Shown here: one piece after another, positions 23,930-32,800 of the stretch
Layout: the number at the start of each line of letters is the position of its first letter
Position numbering within the stretch: the stretch's first letter is position 1
Assembly (NCBI RefSeq): GCF_004745635.1
Contig: NZ_SRLB01000020.1
Span: forward strand, 58,557 to 122,556
From: Methylobacterium nonmethylotrophicum
GTDB lineage: Bacteria; Pseudomonadota; Alphaproteobacteria; Rhizobiales; Beijerinckiaceae
Length of the DNA: 64,000 bases
Direction: 5' to 3'
Position numbers and translations under genes: made by a program
Notes under the pieces: generated by a model
Seen by the model: only the letters and a program-made list of their open reading frames with translations
The model's database searches: none
Told to the model about the DNA's origin: nothing

Positions 23930-25522
23930 ATGGCCCTCAAGACCGGCCGGCGGGCCGGCGGGTCGTCGGCGGGCCGGATCACCCTCATCCTGTCGTGCCT
24001 CCTGGCGGGCGGGCTCTGCCTCGCCGTGGCCTTCCTGTCCGCGCCGCTCCTCGGTGCGGTGGCCGGAACCGCGCTCGCGGCGGCGTTCCTGGCCGGGGTG
24101 GCGACGGTGTTCGCCCTCCGGCGGTCCGCGCGCCTCGGCCGGCAGGTCGACGTGCTGTCCGGCGAGATCGACCTGCTCTCGCGCCGCCTGCTGACGCTGG
24201 AGCAGCAGGGAGCGGCGCCGGCCGCGGCGCCGGCTCAGAACCCCGCCACGGCGACCCTGGAGAGTGGCCTGTCCGAGATCACGGCCGAGATCGGACTTCT
24301 CGGCGGCATCGTGCGCGAGCTCGCGATGGCGGTCGCCGCGCAGGACGAGGACCTGACCCGCCTCAAGGCCGTGCCCGCCGCAGGTCCGGCGATGCCGGCC
24401 CCGCCTGAGCAGGCGCCGCCGGCTCCCATGGCGCAGGGCCTGCAGGCGCCGGTCGCGCCGGCTCAGGGGGCGCAGACCTACGCGCCTCCGGTGCAGGCGC
24501 CGCCCGCGCCGGCCCACTCCTCCCGGCAGGCTCCCCCGGCCTACACCCAGGCGCCGGTGCCGCCGGCGGCCCAGGATCCTTACGCCGCGGCCAATCCCCC
24601 GCAGCCTGCCCCGGCCGCGCCGGCGGCGCCCTGGCCGGCCGATCCGATCCTGCCGCGGGAGGCCGGTCCGGCGCCGCGCCGCCCGTTCGTGCCCGAGCCC
24701 GCCGCCGAGGCGCAGCCGGAGGCCGAGATCCTCGCGGCCCTCGGCCAGGGACTCGAGGTTCACCTGCAGCCGATCGTCAGCCTGCCGCAGCGCAAGGTCG
24801 CGTTCTACGAGGCCCTCGCCCGCCTGCGGGTCGGCGAGGCGGTGCTCTCGCCGGCGGAGTTCATGCGCGTGCTCGAGCGGCACGGGCGGACCACCGAGCT
24901 CGACCGGCTGATGCTCGCCCGCGTGACCGCGATCGGGCAGCACCTCGCCGCCCGCGGCAGCGAGACGCCGGTAGCCTACGCCCTGTCGCCGGGCTCGCTG
25001 TTCGAGCCGGGCTTCCTGCGGGCGGTCGGCCGCCTGATCGACCTGCACCCGGAACTCGCCGGCCGGCTGATCCTGGCGCTGCCGCAGCGGAGCTGGCACA
25101 GCCTCGACGCCGAGCAGGCGGCAGCGCTCCAGGCTCTGCGCGGGCGGATCGGGCTCGCGGTCGACCGGGTGGTGGAGCCGCGCCTCGACGCGGCCGCCCT
25201 CGCGGCCCGCGGGGCGGGCTACGCCAAGGTCGGGATCGAGACCCTGCTCGGCGAGCACGGCGTCCCCCTCGCCGCCGCCCTGGCGCGGGCCGGGATCCGG
25301 CTCGTCGCGGAGGGCGTCGAGCAGGAGGCCGACGTCCCCGACCTCATCGACCTCGACCTGCCGCTCGCGCAAGGGACGGTGTTCTCGCCCCCGCGCATCG
25401 TGCGCCCGGAGGTGCTCTCGCCCCCCGCCACGCCCCCCGCGCCCGAGCCGACGCCGCCGGCGGACGACCCGCCCCCGCCGGTGCGGCGGGCCTTCCGGGA
25501 CGTGCTGCGCCGGGCGGTCTGA
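23930..25522 (+). CDS. Membrane protein with degenerate EAL domain (TipF-like)
   Basis: 530 residues: two membrane helices (about 22-65), a coiled-coil stretch (70-145), a Pro/Ala/Gln-rich linker (145-260) and an EAL domain (265-500). EAL signature survives as FYEALARLR and the late VAEGVEQE and LAQGTVF remain, as does the lysine in YAKVGIE. However the metal ligands expected in the NLS and LExTE motifs read ALS and LILALPQ, so phosphodiesterase activity is probably lost. This plan resembles Caulobacter TipF, a cyclic-di-GMP receptor for flagellum placement; that link is inference. Start follows AAGAGGAATCGC. Confidence 0.85.
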   Translation: MALKTGRRAGGSSAGRITLILSCLLAGGLCLAVAFLSAPLLGAVAGTALAAAFLAGVATVFALRRSARLGRQVDVLSGEIDLLSRRLLTLEQQGAAPAAAPAQNPATATLESGLSEITAEIGLLGGIVRELAMAVAAQDEDLTRLKAVPAAGPAMPAPPEQAPPAPMAQGLQAPVAPAQGAQTYAPPVQAPPAPAHSSRQAPPAYTQAPVPPAAQDPYAAANPPQPAPAAPAAPWPADPILPREAGPAPRRPFVPEPAAEAQPEAEILAALGQGLEVHLQPIVSLPQRKVAFYEALARLRVGEAVLSPAEFMRVLERHGRTTELDRLMLARVTAIGQHLAARGSETPVAYALSPGSLFEPGFLRAVGRLIDLHPELAGRLILALPQRSWHSLDAEQAAALQALRGRIGLAVDRVVEPRLDAAALAARGAGYAKVGIETLLGEHGVPLAAALARAGIRLVAEGVEQEADVPDLIDLDLPLAQGTVFSPPRIVRPEVLSPPATPPAPEPTPPADDPPPPVRRAFRDVLRRAV

Positions 25523-25608
25523 TGGGGCGCGCAGGCTGACGAAGCGGTAGCGGGCCGGCCTGCGACCGCCTAGCATCGCGCGGTCTTCCCCCGCCAGAAA
25601 GGCCACCG

Positions 25609-27300
25609 ATGTCGGACCTCATCGCCCGCCGGATCGCGCAAGGGGCAGGCCGCGCGCCCGCCGACCTGGTGATCCGGGGGGCCCGCCTCCTCGACCTCGT
25701 CACCGGCGAGCTGGTGGAGACCGACATCGCGGTCTGCGGCGACACGGTGGTGGGTACCTACGGCACCTATGAGGGCGCGCGGGTGATCGAGGCGCAGGGG
25801 CGCGTCGCCGTGCCGGGCTTCATCGATACCCACCTGCACGTCGAATCGTCCCTGATCACCCCGCACGAATTCGATCGCTGCGTGCTGCCCCACGGCGTCA
25901 CGACGGCGATCTGGGACCCGCACGAGCTCGCCAACGTGCTGGGCGCCGCCGCCTTCGACTACGCCCTCGCGGCGGTGGGCGAGACCGTGATGGACATCCG
26001 GGTCCAGCTCTCCTCCTGCGTGCCGGCGACCGACCTCGAGAGCGCCGGCGCCCGGATCGACGCGGAGGACCTCCTGCCCTACCGCGACCATCCCCGGGCG
26101 CTCGGCCTCGCCGAGTTCATGAACTTCCCGGGCGTGGTCGCGGCCGATCCGGGGTGCCTGGCCAAGCTCGCGGCCTTTTCGGGCCGCCACGTCGACGGCC
26201 ACGCGCCGCTGCTCTCGGGGTCGTCGCTCAACGCCTACGCGGCCGCCGGCATTCGCACCGACCACGAGGCGACGAGCGCCGCGGAGGCGCTGGAGAAGAT
26301 CCGCAAGGGCATGACGGTGCTGATCCGCGAGGGCTCGGTCTCGAAGGACCTGCACGCGCTGGCCCCGCTCCTCACCGAGCGGACGGCGCCGTTCCTCGCC
26401 TTCTGCACCGACGACCGCAACCCCCTCGACATCGCCGAGGAGGGCCATCTCGACCACCTGATCCGCACGGCGATCGCGCTCGGCGTGCCGCCGCTCGCCG
26501 CCTACCGGGCCGCCTCGCTCAGCGCCGCCGCCGCCTTCGGGCTCACCGACCGCGGGATGATCGCTCCGGGCAAGCGCGCCGACATCGTGCTCCTCGACGA
26601 CCTCGAGGCCTGCGCGGTCTCGGCCGTGATCTCCGCCGGCCGGCCCGTCGACGCGGCGCTGTTCGCGGCCCGGACGATCACGCCGGCCCCGGGCCGCCGC
26701 AGCGTGCGGGCCGAACCGGTGACGCCGGAGGACCTCGCGATCGTCCCGCCCCAGGGCGAGACCTCGGTGATCGGCGTCGTGCCGGGCCGCATCATCACCG
26801 AGCACCGGCGGCTGACCCTGTCCGGGCTGCCCGATCCGGGCCAGGACGTGGTGGCGGTCGCGGTGGTGGCGCGCCACGGCACGCGCAGCATCGGCCGCGG
26901 CCTGGTGCAGGGCTTCGGGCTCCGGCGCGGGGCCATCGCATCCTCGGTCGGGCATGACAGCCACAACCTCTGCGTCGTCGGGGCCGATCCGGCCGCCATG
27001 GCGCGGGCGGTCAACCGGCTGATCGAACTCCAGGGCGGCTTCGTGGTGGCGGACGAGGGCGGGATCCTGGCCGAGCTGGCCCTGCCGATCGCCGGCCTGA
27101 TGAGCGACCTTCCCTTCGAGGCGGTGCGGGACGCCCTGCCGCCCCTGCGCGAGGCCGCCCGGCGGCTCGGCTGCACCCTGCCCGAGCCGTTCCTGCAGGT
27201 CGCGTTCCTGCCGCTCCCGGTGATCCCGCACCTGAAGATCACCGACCGCGGCCTCGTCGACGTCGACCGGATGGCGATCCTGCCGCCGGATTTTGTGTAA
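25609..27300 (+). CDS. ade: Adenine deaminase (AdeC type)
   Basis: 563 residues. Deaminates adenine to hypoxanthine with a binuclear metal site. Amidohydrolase metal motif FIDTHLHVESSLITPHEF at about residues 68-85, the HGVTTAIWDPHELANV segment, HEATSAAEALEKI, the FCTDDRNP aspartate and the characteristic C-terminal adenine deaminase domain (from about residue 400: GHDSHNLCVVG) are complete. Single gene; purine salvage or nitrogen acquisition. Confidence 0.96.
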   Translation: MSDLIARRIAQGAGRAPADLVIRGARLLDLVTGELVETDIAVCGDTVVGTYGTYEGARVIEAQGRVAVPGFIDTHLHVESSLITPHEFDRCVLPHGVTTAIWDPHELANVLGAAAFDYALAAVGETVMDIRVQLSSCVPATDLESAGARIDAEDLLPYRDHPRALGLAEFMNFPGVVAADPGCLAKLAAFSGRHVDGHAPLLSGSSLNAYAAAGIRTDHEATSAAEALEKIRKGMTVLIREGSVSKDLHALAPLLTERTAPFLAFCTDDRNPLDIAEEGHLDHLIRTAIALGVPPLAAYRAASLSAAAAFGLTDRGMIAPGKRADIVLLDDLEACAVSAVISAGRPVDAALFAARTITPAPGRRSVRAEPVTPEDLAIVPPQGETSVIGVVPGRIITEHRRLTLSGLPDPGQDVVAVAVVARHGTRSIGRGLVQGFGLRRGAIASSVGHDSHNLCVVGADPAAMARAVNRLIELQGGFVVADEGGILAELALPIAGLMSDLPFEAVRDALPPLREAARRLGCTLPEPFLQVAFLPLPVIPHLKITDRGLVDVDRMAILPPDFV

Positions 27301-27360
27301 ACGTTTTCATGAAACCCGTTGCATTCGGGTCGGGCGGCCTTTAAGGCCTGCTGGGCTTTC

Positions 27361-27375
27361 TGCTGCAATGCAGCA
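27361..27375. promoter_or_regulatory. TGCTGC-AAT-GCAGCA palindrome before the HAD gene
   Basis: Six-base perfect arms around three bases, 15 bp before ATG 27390. The core CTGC-N3-GCAG equals the recognition pattern reported for PhaR/AniA-type regulators of polyhydroxybutyrate metabolism. Functional assignment is inference. Confidence 0.4.
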
Positions 27376-27389
27376 CGGGGGAGGCGGGC

Positions 27390-28295
27390 ATGGCCGAGAG
27401 GATTCGCGCGGCGCATCCGGGCGAGGTGGCGATCCTGGACGGGATCGCCGGCATCGCGCCCGGCTTCGACCTGATCCTGTGCGACGTCTGGGGCGTGCTG
27501 CATGACGGCGTCCAGGCCCATCGCGGGGCGTCCGAGGCGCTGACGCGCTTCCGCGCCCTGCCGGGCGGGCGGCCGCGCCGGGTGGTGCTGGTCTCGAACG
27601 CGCCGCGCCCCGGCAGCGCCGTGCAGGCGCAGCTCGACAGCTTCGGCGTGCCGCGCAGCGCCTACGACGCCATCGTCACCTCGGGCGACCTGACGCGGCG
27701 CCTGCTGGCGGAGCGGGCGGCGGCGCCGATGCACCATCTCGGGCCCGACCGCGACCTGCCGGTCTTCGACGGCCTCGACCTCGCCCGCGGCGGGCCGCAG
27801 GACGCCGCCCACGTGGTCGTCACGGGGCTCCTCGACGACGAGACCGAGACGGCGGAGGATTACCGGGACCGGCTCGCGCCCTGGGCGGCCCGGGGCGTGA
27901 CGCTGATCTGCGCCAACCCCGACCTCGTGGTCGAGCGCGGCGAGCGGCTGATTCCCTGCGCCGGCGCCGTGGCGGCGCTCTACGAGGAACTCGGCGGCAC
28001 GGTCGTGTATGCCGGCAAGCCGCACGTCCCGGTCTACGAGGCGGCGGTCGCCACGGCCGAGGCGCTCGACGGCGCCGGCCCCCTCCCCCGCGACCGTGTG
28101 CTGGCGGTCGGCGACGCGATCCGCACCGACATCGCCGGCGCGCGGGCCTTCGGCATCGCGTCCCTGCTGGTGGCGCGCGGCATCCATGCCGAGGAGCTCG
28201 GCGTCGCGGCGGGTGCCCCGCTCGGCGGCATCGCGGACTGGCTCGAGGCGCAGGCCGTCCACCCGGACGGCGTGATCGACCTCCTGCGCTGGTAG
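27390..28295 (+). CDS. HAD-superfamily sugar/nucleotide phosphatase (TIGR01459 type)
   Basis: 301 residues. HAD class IIA phosphatase: motif I LILCDVWGVLHDG (nucleophile D32), motif II LVSNAPRP, motif III lysine in GKPHVPVYE and motif IV GDAIRTDIAGA. The tryptophan at the usual second acidic position of motif I is normal for this alphaproteobacterial subgroup. Homologues commonly lie close to ribF, as here, suggesting a role with flavin or another phosphorylated cofactor, unproven. Start has GGGGGAGGCGGGC directly before ATG. Confidence 0.9.
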   Translation: MAERIRAAHPGEVAILDGIAGIAPGFDLILCDVWGVLHDGVQAHRGASEALTRFRALPGGRPRRVVLVSNAPRPGSAVQAQLDSFGVPRSAYDAIVTSGDLTRRLLAERAAAPMHHLGPDRDLPVFDGLDLARGGPQDAAHVVVTGLLDDETETAEDYRDRLAPWAARGVTLICANPDLVVERGERLIPCAGAVAALYEELGGTVVYAGKPHVPVYEAAVATAEALDGAGPLPRDRVLAVGDAIRTDIAGARAFGIASLLVARGIHAEELGVAAGAPLGGIADWLEAQAVHPDGVIDLLRW

Positions 28296-28305
28296 ACGAC
28301 AAGAA

Positions 28306-28333
28306 GCCGGGGCGCGACGGCGCACCCCGGTTC
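28306..28333. terminator. Hairpin between HAD gene and cheZ
   Basis: GCCGGGGCGC pairs with GCGC(A)CCCCGGT across a short loop, one bulged base, no T-run. Between two convergent genes, so probably a shared terminator. Confidence 0.5.
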
Positions 28334-28357
28334 CTTCACGTCGCGCTCACGCGTCCA

Positions 28358-28888
28358 TCAGGAGAACAGGGCGTCGATCGCGTCCTGCGGCGTTTCCGGT
28401 CCCTTGAGCTGCGGGCCGTTGAGCATCAGCGATTCGGCGCGGGCCTTGCGGCGCGCCTCCTCCGGGTCGTACTCGACCTCGCCGTCGCGCACGTTCACCA
28501 CGGTGGAGAACTGCGACAGGCGCTTCTCGAGCTGCCCCAGGGCCTCGACCACCTTGGAGATGCGCTGCCCGGTAATGTCCTGGAAGGTGCAGGCCTCGAA
28601 GATGTCGCCGATATGGGCCTCGACCTTGGTACGGTACTCGTCGAGCGTCCGGGCCTCGATCGAGAGCATCGACTCCGCCGATTCCATGATGCGGTTCGTG
28701 GCGCTGGCGGTGGCCGCGACCACGCTGCCGAGCTCGTCATGCGCCATCGGGATGCGGTCGCGAGTCAGTTCCTGCGCCCGCAGGGCGGAGATGCCCTTCT
28801 TCAGCTTGGTGATGTATTCGGCGATCTCGAGCAGCTCGGTCACCGGGACCGTCTGGCTCATCGCCGGAACCTTGCCCGCGCGGGCCAT
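28358..28888 (-). CDS. cheZ: Chemotaxis phosphatase CheZ
   Basis: 176 residues from ATG 28888, which has GGAGGCG in position. CheZ removes phosphate from CheY-P to end the motor signal. The catalytic segment DIFEACTFQDITGQRISKVV has the aspartate and glutamine of the CheZ active site, within a long helical hairpin (about 25-130), and the C-terminal tail ends in the CheY-binding-like DAIDALFS. cheY lies just upstream on the same strand, forming a cheY-cheZ pair apart from any main chemotaxis operon in the window. Confidence 0.9.
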   Translation of the reverse strand: MARAGKVPAMSQTVPVTELLEIAEYITKLKKGISALRAQELTRDRIPMAHDELGSVVAATASATNRIMESAESMLSIEARTLDEYRTKVEAHIGDIFEACTFQDITGQRISKVVEALGQLEKRLSQFSTVVNVRDGEVEYDPEEARRKARAESLMLNGPQLKGPETPQDAIDALFS

Positions 28889-29087
28889 GGGCGCTTCGCC
28901 TCCGAGCAATCGAACGAGTGCGGACCGCGGCCCTGCTGTCATCTGCCTGAGCACGTGAGCGCTCCCCCCGGGTCGTTGTCTCGGGCCGGCGGGGGCCGGC
29001 GATCCGGCGGGGTACGGGCTGCGCTCGGCACCGCCGCACAGTGTCCGCGCCCCGGAGCGCCCTTCCCCCGACCGACGACCGCCTGGA

Positions 29088-29471
29088 TCAGGCGCCGCAG
29101 ACGGCCTCGATCTTGGTCTTCAGCGTCTGGGCGTTGAACGGCTTGACGATGTAGTTGTTCACGCCGGCCTTCTTCGCCGCGATGACGTTCTCGGTCTTCG
29201 ACTCGGCGGTGACCATGATGAACGGCGTCGTGCGCAGGGCGTCGTCGGCCCGGACGTGGCGCAGCAGCTCGTACCCGGTCATCGGCTCCATGTTCCAGTC
29301 GGAGATGACGAGGCCGTACTTCTTCTGCTTCAGCTTCGCCAGGGCGCCGGTGCCGTCCGACGCATCGTCGACGTCCTCGAAGCCGAGCTGCTTCAGCAGG
29401 TTGCGGATGATGCGGACCATCGTCTGGTAGTCGTCCACCACGAGGATCGGCATGCCGAGGTCAAGGGCCAT
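29088..29471 (-). CDS. cheY: Chemotaxis response regulator CheY
   Basis: 127 residues, a stand-alone receiver domain. Acidic pocket VVDDYQ, phospho-acceptor aspartate in VISDWNMEP, threonine in VTAES and lysine in IVKPFNAQTL, all as in motor-binding CheY. No output domain. The gene precedes cheZ by about 200 nt and likely controls the flagellar motor. Confidence 0.94.
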   Translation of the reverse strand: MALDLGMPILVVDDYQTMVRIIRNLLKQLGFEDVDDASDGTGALAKLKQKKYGLVISDWNMEPMTGYELLRHVRADDALRTTPFIMVTAESKTENVIAAKKAGVNNYIVKPFNAQTLKTKIEAVCGA

Positions 29472-29731
29472 GGCTTACGGCTCCGTTCGCGGGCGCGACG
29501 CATCCCCGTGCGCGACGAATCCCGCTTGGATCATGAGAGGAGGCACCGGGTGGCGCCTCTGTCCTCAGCTTGTAGATCCGTCCCCCTTGAGAAGGGGTTA
29601 ACCCCGGAAACGGGCCGACCCCGGAACCGAATCCGGCCGCGAGCCCGGCGTCCCATCCGGCTTGACCCACGGGACGGATTTCGACAGGGTCCGGCCGCCT
29701 CGACGCCCCCCTCTCCGAGCCAAGGATCCGC

Positions 29732-30727
29732 ATGCCGCGCGACGAGACTGCCCCGCGCCCCGTCGCGTCGCCCTTCCCCGTCCACCGCGACGGCGAGCCG
29801 GTGCCGGAGGGCTTGAGCGGTGCGGTCGCGGCGCTCGGCAATTTCGACGGCATCCACCAGGGCCACCGGGCCCTGATCGCGGCGGTGCGGGAGATGGCGG
29901 CGGGTCTCGGCCGGCCGAGCGCGGTCCTCACCTTCGAGCCGCATCCGCGCGTCTTCTTCTCCCCCGACAAGGCGATGTTCCGCCTCACCGGCGAGGGCGG
30001 GAAGCTCGCGGTGCTGCAGCGCCTCGGCGTCGACGGCGCCTTCGTGCGCCGCTTCGACGCGGCGCTCGCCGGAACCGGGGCGGCGGCCTTCGTGGCCGAC
30101 ACCCTCAGGGGCGAGCTCGGCCTGTCAGGCGTGGTGATCGGGCACGACTTCCATTTCGGCCGCGGCCGCGAGGGCACCCCGGCGATGCTGGAGGCGCTCT
30201 GCGCCGAGAACGGGCTCGCCTGCCGGATCGTGCCGGCGGTGGCGGCCGGCGGCGGCGAGGCGCCGGTCTCCTCGAGCGCGATCCGGGCGGCGCTCGAGGC
30301 CGGCGACGTCCGAACCGCCAACCACCTCCTCGGCTACCGCTGGTTCGTCGAGGGCGAGGTGCGCCACGGCGACAAGCGCGGCCGCACCCTCGGCTTCCCC
30401 ACCGCCAACGTGGCGCTCGACTCCTGCGCGCTCGCCCACGGCATCTACGCCGTGCGCGCGCGCCTGCGCGACGGCAGCGTCCGCGACGGCGTGGCGAGCT
30501 ACGGCCGCCGCCCGACCTTCGACGACGGCGCGCCGCTCCTCGAGACATACCTGTTCGACTTCGCCGGCGACCTCTACGGCCAGCGCATCGCGGTCGAGTT
30601 CGTCGGCTTCATCCGCGGCGAGGCGCGGTTCGACAGCGCCGAGGCGCTGGTGGCGCGCATGCACGAGGACGCGGCGGAGGCGAAGCGGATGCTGGCCGCG
30701 GACCGCACGCCCTCGATGCTGGGGTGA
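29732..30727 (+). CDS. ribF: Bifunctional riboflavin kinase / FAD synthetase
   Basis: 331 residues. Makes FMN from riboflavin and then FAD. N-terminal adenylyltransferase domain with AALGNFDGIHQGHRALI (about residues 34-50) and VIGHDFHFGRGREGT; C-terminal riboflavin kinase domain with HGDKRGRTLGFPTANV and a GVASYGRRPTF strand. Usual length. It stands near the HAD phosphatase and upstream of ileS, an arrangement frequent in Hyphomicrobiales but here spread by cheYZ and accessory genes. Confidence 0.94.
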   Translation: MPRDETAPRPVASPFPVHRDGEPVPEGLSGAVAALGNFDGIHQGHRALIAAVREMAAGLGRPSAVLTFEPHPRVFFSPDKAMFRLTGEGGKLAVLQRLGVDGAFVRRFDAALAGTGAAAFVADTLRGELGLSGVVIGHDFHFGRGREGTPAMLEALCAENGLACRIVPAVAAGGGEAPVSSSAIRAALEAGDVRTANHLLGYRWFVEGEVRHGDKRGRTLGFPTANVALDSCALAHGIYAVRARLRDGSVRDGVASYGRRPTFDDGAPLLETYLFDFAGDLYGQRIAVEFVGFIRGEARFDSAEALVARMHEDAAEAKRMLAADRTPSMLG

Positions 30728-30758
30728 AGCGCAGGTTAGCTCACGTTATTCCGGCCGG

Positions 30759-30998
30759 CTATTCGGGAATGAACTCGCGGATCGGCGCCTCGGTGTCGGT
30801 GTTCCGATCCCGCGGGCGCTTGGCCCGCCGCATCGGCCCGATGTCCTCGTCGGGAATCAGCAGCGGGTCGGTGGGCGTCACCGTGCCGGTGGCGTCGATG
30901 TCCTCCGGGACGGGCCGCGGCGGGACCTGCCGGTCGCGGGCGGCGGCCGGGATGGTCAGCAGGGCGGCGAGCGCGAGGGCGGAGAACGGCGTCCTCAT
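30759..30998 (-). CDS. Small secreted protein of unknown function
   Basis: 79 residues: signal peptide MRTPFSALALAALLTIPAAA followed by a short, charged, Pro-rich tail with no domain. GGAGC lies 7 nt before ATG 30998. Short and only weakly constrained, but the signal peptide and start site support a real gene. Confidence 0.6.
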   Translation of the reverse strand: MRTPFSALALAALLTIPAAARDRQVPPRPVPEDIDATGTVTPTDPLLIPDEDIGPMRRAKRPRDRNTDTEAPIREFIPE

Positions 30999-31079
30999 GG
31001 TGAAGCTCCGTGTACAGGCTTCCGCAGGATCAACCGAGCGACGCCGCGCCCCGTTCCGGTCCACGACTCCGAGACGATC

Positions 31080-31685
31080 ATGACCCTCCTGGCCGATCTC
31101 GGCGTCGCGGTCGCCCTGTTCGCCTCGACCAATCTCGACGACGTCTTCGTGCTGATCGGCTTCTTCTCCGATCCGCGCTACCGCCCGCGGCAGGTCGCGA
31201 TCGGCCAGGTCCTCGGCATCTCCGCCCTGGTGCTGGCCGCGCTCGCGAGCGCGCTCCTGTCCGTCATGCTGGCTCCGGCCTGGCTCGGCCTCATGGGCCT
31301 CGTGCCCGTCGCGCTCGGGGTACGGGGGCTTCTGACGCACCGGAAGGACGAGGAGGACGACGCCGTGACCGGGACCGCGTCCATCGGCAACGCCCTCGCG
31401 GTCGCCGGCGTGACGATCGCCAACGGGGGCGACAATATCGGCGTCTACACCCCGGTCTTCGCCACGTCGCCGGGACCCCGGCTCGTCCTGTTCGTCGCGG
31501 TCTTCGCCGTGATGGTCGCGCTCTGGCTCGCCCTCGCCCGTTGGCTGGTGCACCACCCGGCCCTCGGGAGCCCGATCCGGCGGATCGGGCGGGTCGCGAC
31601 GCCTGTGGTGCTGATCGGGATCGGGGTCATGGTGCTGGCCGAGGCCGGGACGCTGTCGCTAATCATCGGGCGGGCGGTACCGTGA
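31080..31685 (+). CDS. CadD-family cadmium/cation transporter
   Basis: 201 residues with five to six hydrophobic helices. The N-terminal FASTNLDDVFVLIGFF and the central VTIANGGDNIGVYTPVFA are the two conserved acidic/Asn motifs of the CadD family, which confers cadmium resistance in staphylococci. In proteobacteria the true substrate is open. Its 3' end overlaps the convergent acetyltransferase by 23 bp. Confidence 0.88.
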   Translation: MTLLADLGVAVALFASTNLDDVFVLIGFFSDPRYRPRQVAIGQVLGISALVLAALASALLSVMLAPAWLGLMGLVPVALGVRGLLTHRKDEEDDAVTGTASIGNALAVAGVTIANGGDNIGVYTPVFATSPGPRLVLFVAVFAVMVALWLALARWLVHHPALGSPIRRIGRVATPVVLIGIGVMVLAEAGTLSLIIGRAVP

Positions 31686-32160
31686 TCAGGTGCGTCGCAG
31701 TTCCCCCGGCTTCCTGGAAGCCGAGACGCCGGTAGAGCGCTGCCGACTTCGGCGAGGCCGCGCGCAGCCGCACGACCTGGAACTGGCCCTCGGCGGCCCG
31801 CAGCATCTGCCGCACCAGTGCTGCGCCGACACCGTGGCGCCGGTGCGTCTCCAAGACGTAGACGTGCCGCAAGCGGCCGATCCCGTACTCCACGACGTAA
31901 GGATCGCGGTTCAGGCCGCCGAGGCCGACGAGGCGGGGGCCGTGCCAGGCGCCGAGCAAGATCTCCCCGGGCTGGTCGAACCGGTTCTCACCCGTCGCCC
32001 AGTCGTTGAAAAGGCGGCGCACGAAGTCGATGCCGTGCCGCTCGGCCTCGGCGCGCAGGGGCTCGGCAGGATCGAGGGCAGTGAGGGAAGTGACCGTGAG
32101 GGCGGGCAGCCCGACGGGCGCACCGGCTTGCGCCTCAAAACTCGACATCCCGTAGCCCAC
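31663..32160 (-). CDS. GNAT-family N-acetyltransferase
   Basis: 165 residues (or 161 from MSSFEAQ). GNAT fold: VYVLETHRRHGVGAALVRQM carries the acetyl-CoA-binding R/Q-x-x-G-x-G/A loop, followed by LRAASPKSAALYRRLGFQ. Substrate unknown. Overlaps the upstream acetyltransferase gene by 26 bp and is translated in another frame, so the two are coupled. Confidence 0.87.
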   Translation of the reverse strand: MGYGMSSFEAQAGAPVGLPALTVTSLTALDPAEPLRAEAERHGIDFVRRLFNDWATGENRFDQPGEILLGAWHGPRLVGLGGLNRDPYVVEYGIGRLRHVYVLETHRRHGVGAALVRQMLRAAEGQFQVVRLRAASPKSAALYRRLGFQEAGGTATHLITVPPAR

Positions 32161-32800
32161 CGTCGCGTTGGGGTAGATCGGCAGCCTCGAGGGGCGCAGA
32201 CAAGAGCAGCCGACCGAAGGACGGTACCTGGACCGAGGAATGCCTGTCGGTATCAGGCGCGGTCACATCGGCGGATCCGTGCCGCAGCAGATATCCGCAT
32301 TGCGTGATCGTCTCGCCGCGCGGCCGCGAGAAGACCGGTGCAGAGCCACACAGGACGAAACCGAGCTTCATCAGCACGCGCCCCGAGGCCGGATTGTCGC
32401 GGGCGTGCCCGGCCCGCAGCACCGTCACGCCGGTGCGCCCAAAGGCGAAGCGGACCAGGGCGGCCCCGGCCTCGGTTGCGTAGCCGCGGCCCCAGACGGC
32501 GCGATCGAACCAGTAGCCCAGATGGGCCTCGCCTCGCACGATCCCGTCGAGGTCGACCACGCCGATCATCGTGCCATCGTGCTCGACGGCGAACCGATAG
32601 GCCTCGCCCGCCTGCCACTCGCGCTGGTGATCGGCGAACCACCGCTCGGTCTCGCGTGGATCGGGCGGGAACGACGCCCGGCTCAGCATGCGCGCCACGT
32701 CCCAGTCCGTGCGGATGGCGATGGCGCGCGCAGCATCGGCCGGCTGCGTCGGGCGCAAGGCGAGCCGCTCGGTCGTGATCGTGCGGGGACGGATCGGCAT
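32135..32800 (-). CDS. RimJ/RimL-type GNAT acetyltransferase
   Basis: 221 residues. N-terminal TERLALRPTQPADA, VWGRGYATEAGAALVRFAF (acetyl-CoA loop) and HARDNPASGRVLMKLGF are typical of RimJ/RimL proteins, which acetylate ribosomal-protein N-termini or small amines. About 35 residues at the C-terminus go beyond the usual domain. First of an overlapping pair of acetyltransferase genes. Confidence 0.87.
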   Translation of the reverse strand: MPIRPRTITTERLALRPTQPADAARAIAIRTDWDVARMLSRASFPPDPRETERWFADHQREWQAGEAYRFAVEHDGTMIGVVDLDGIVRGEAHLGYWFDRAVWGRGYATEAGAALVRFAFGRTGVTVLRAGHARDNPASGRVLMKLGFVLCGSAPVFSRPRGETITQCGYLLRHGSADVTAPDTDRHSSVQVPSFGRLLLSAPLEAADLPQRDGGLRDVEF

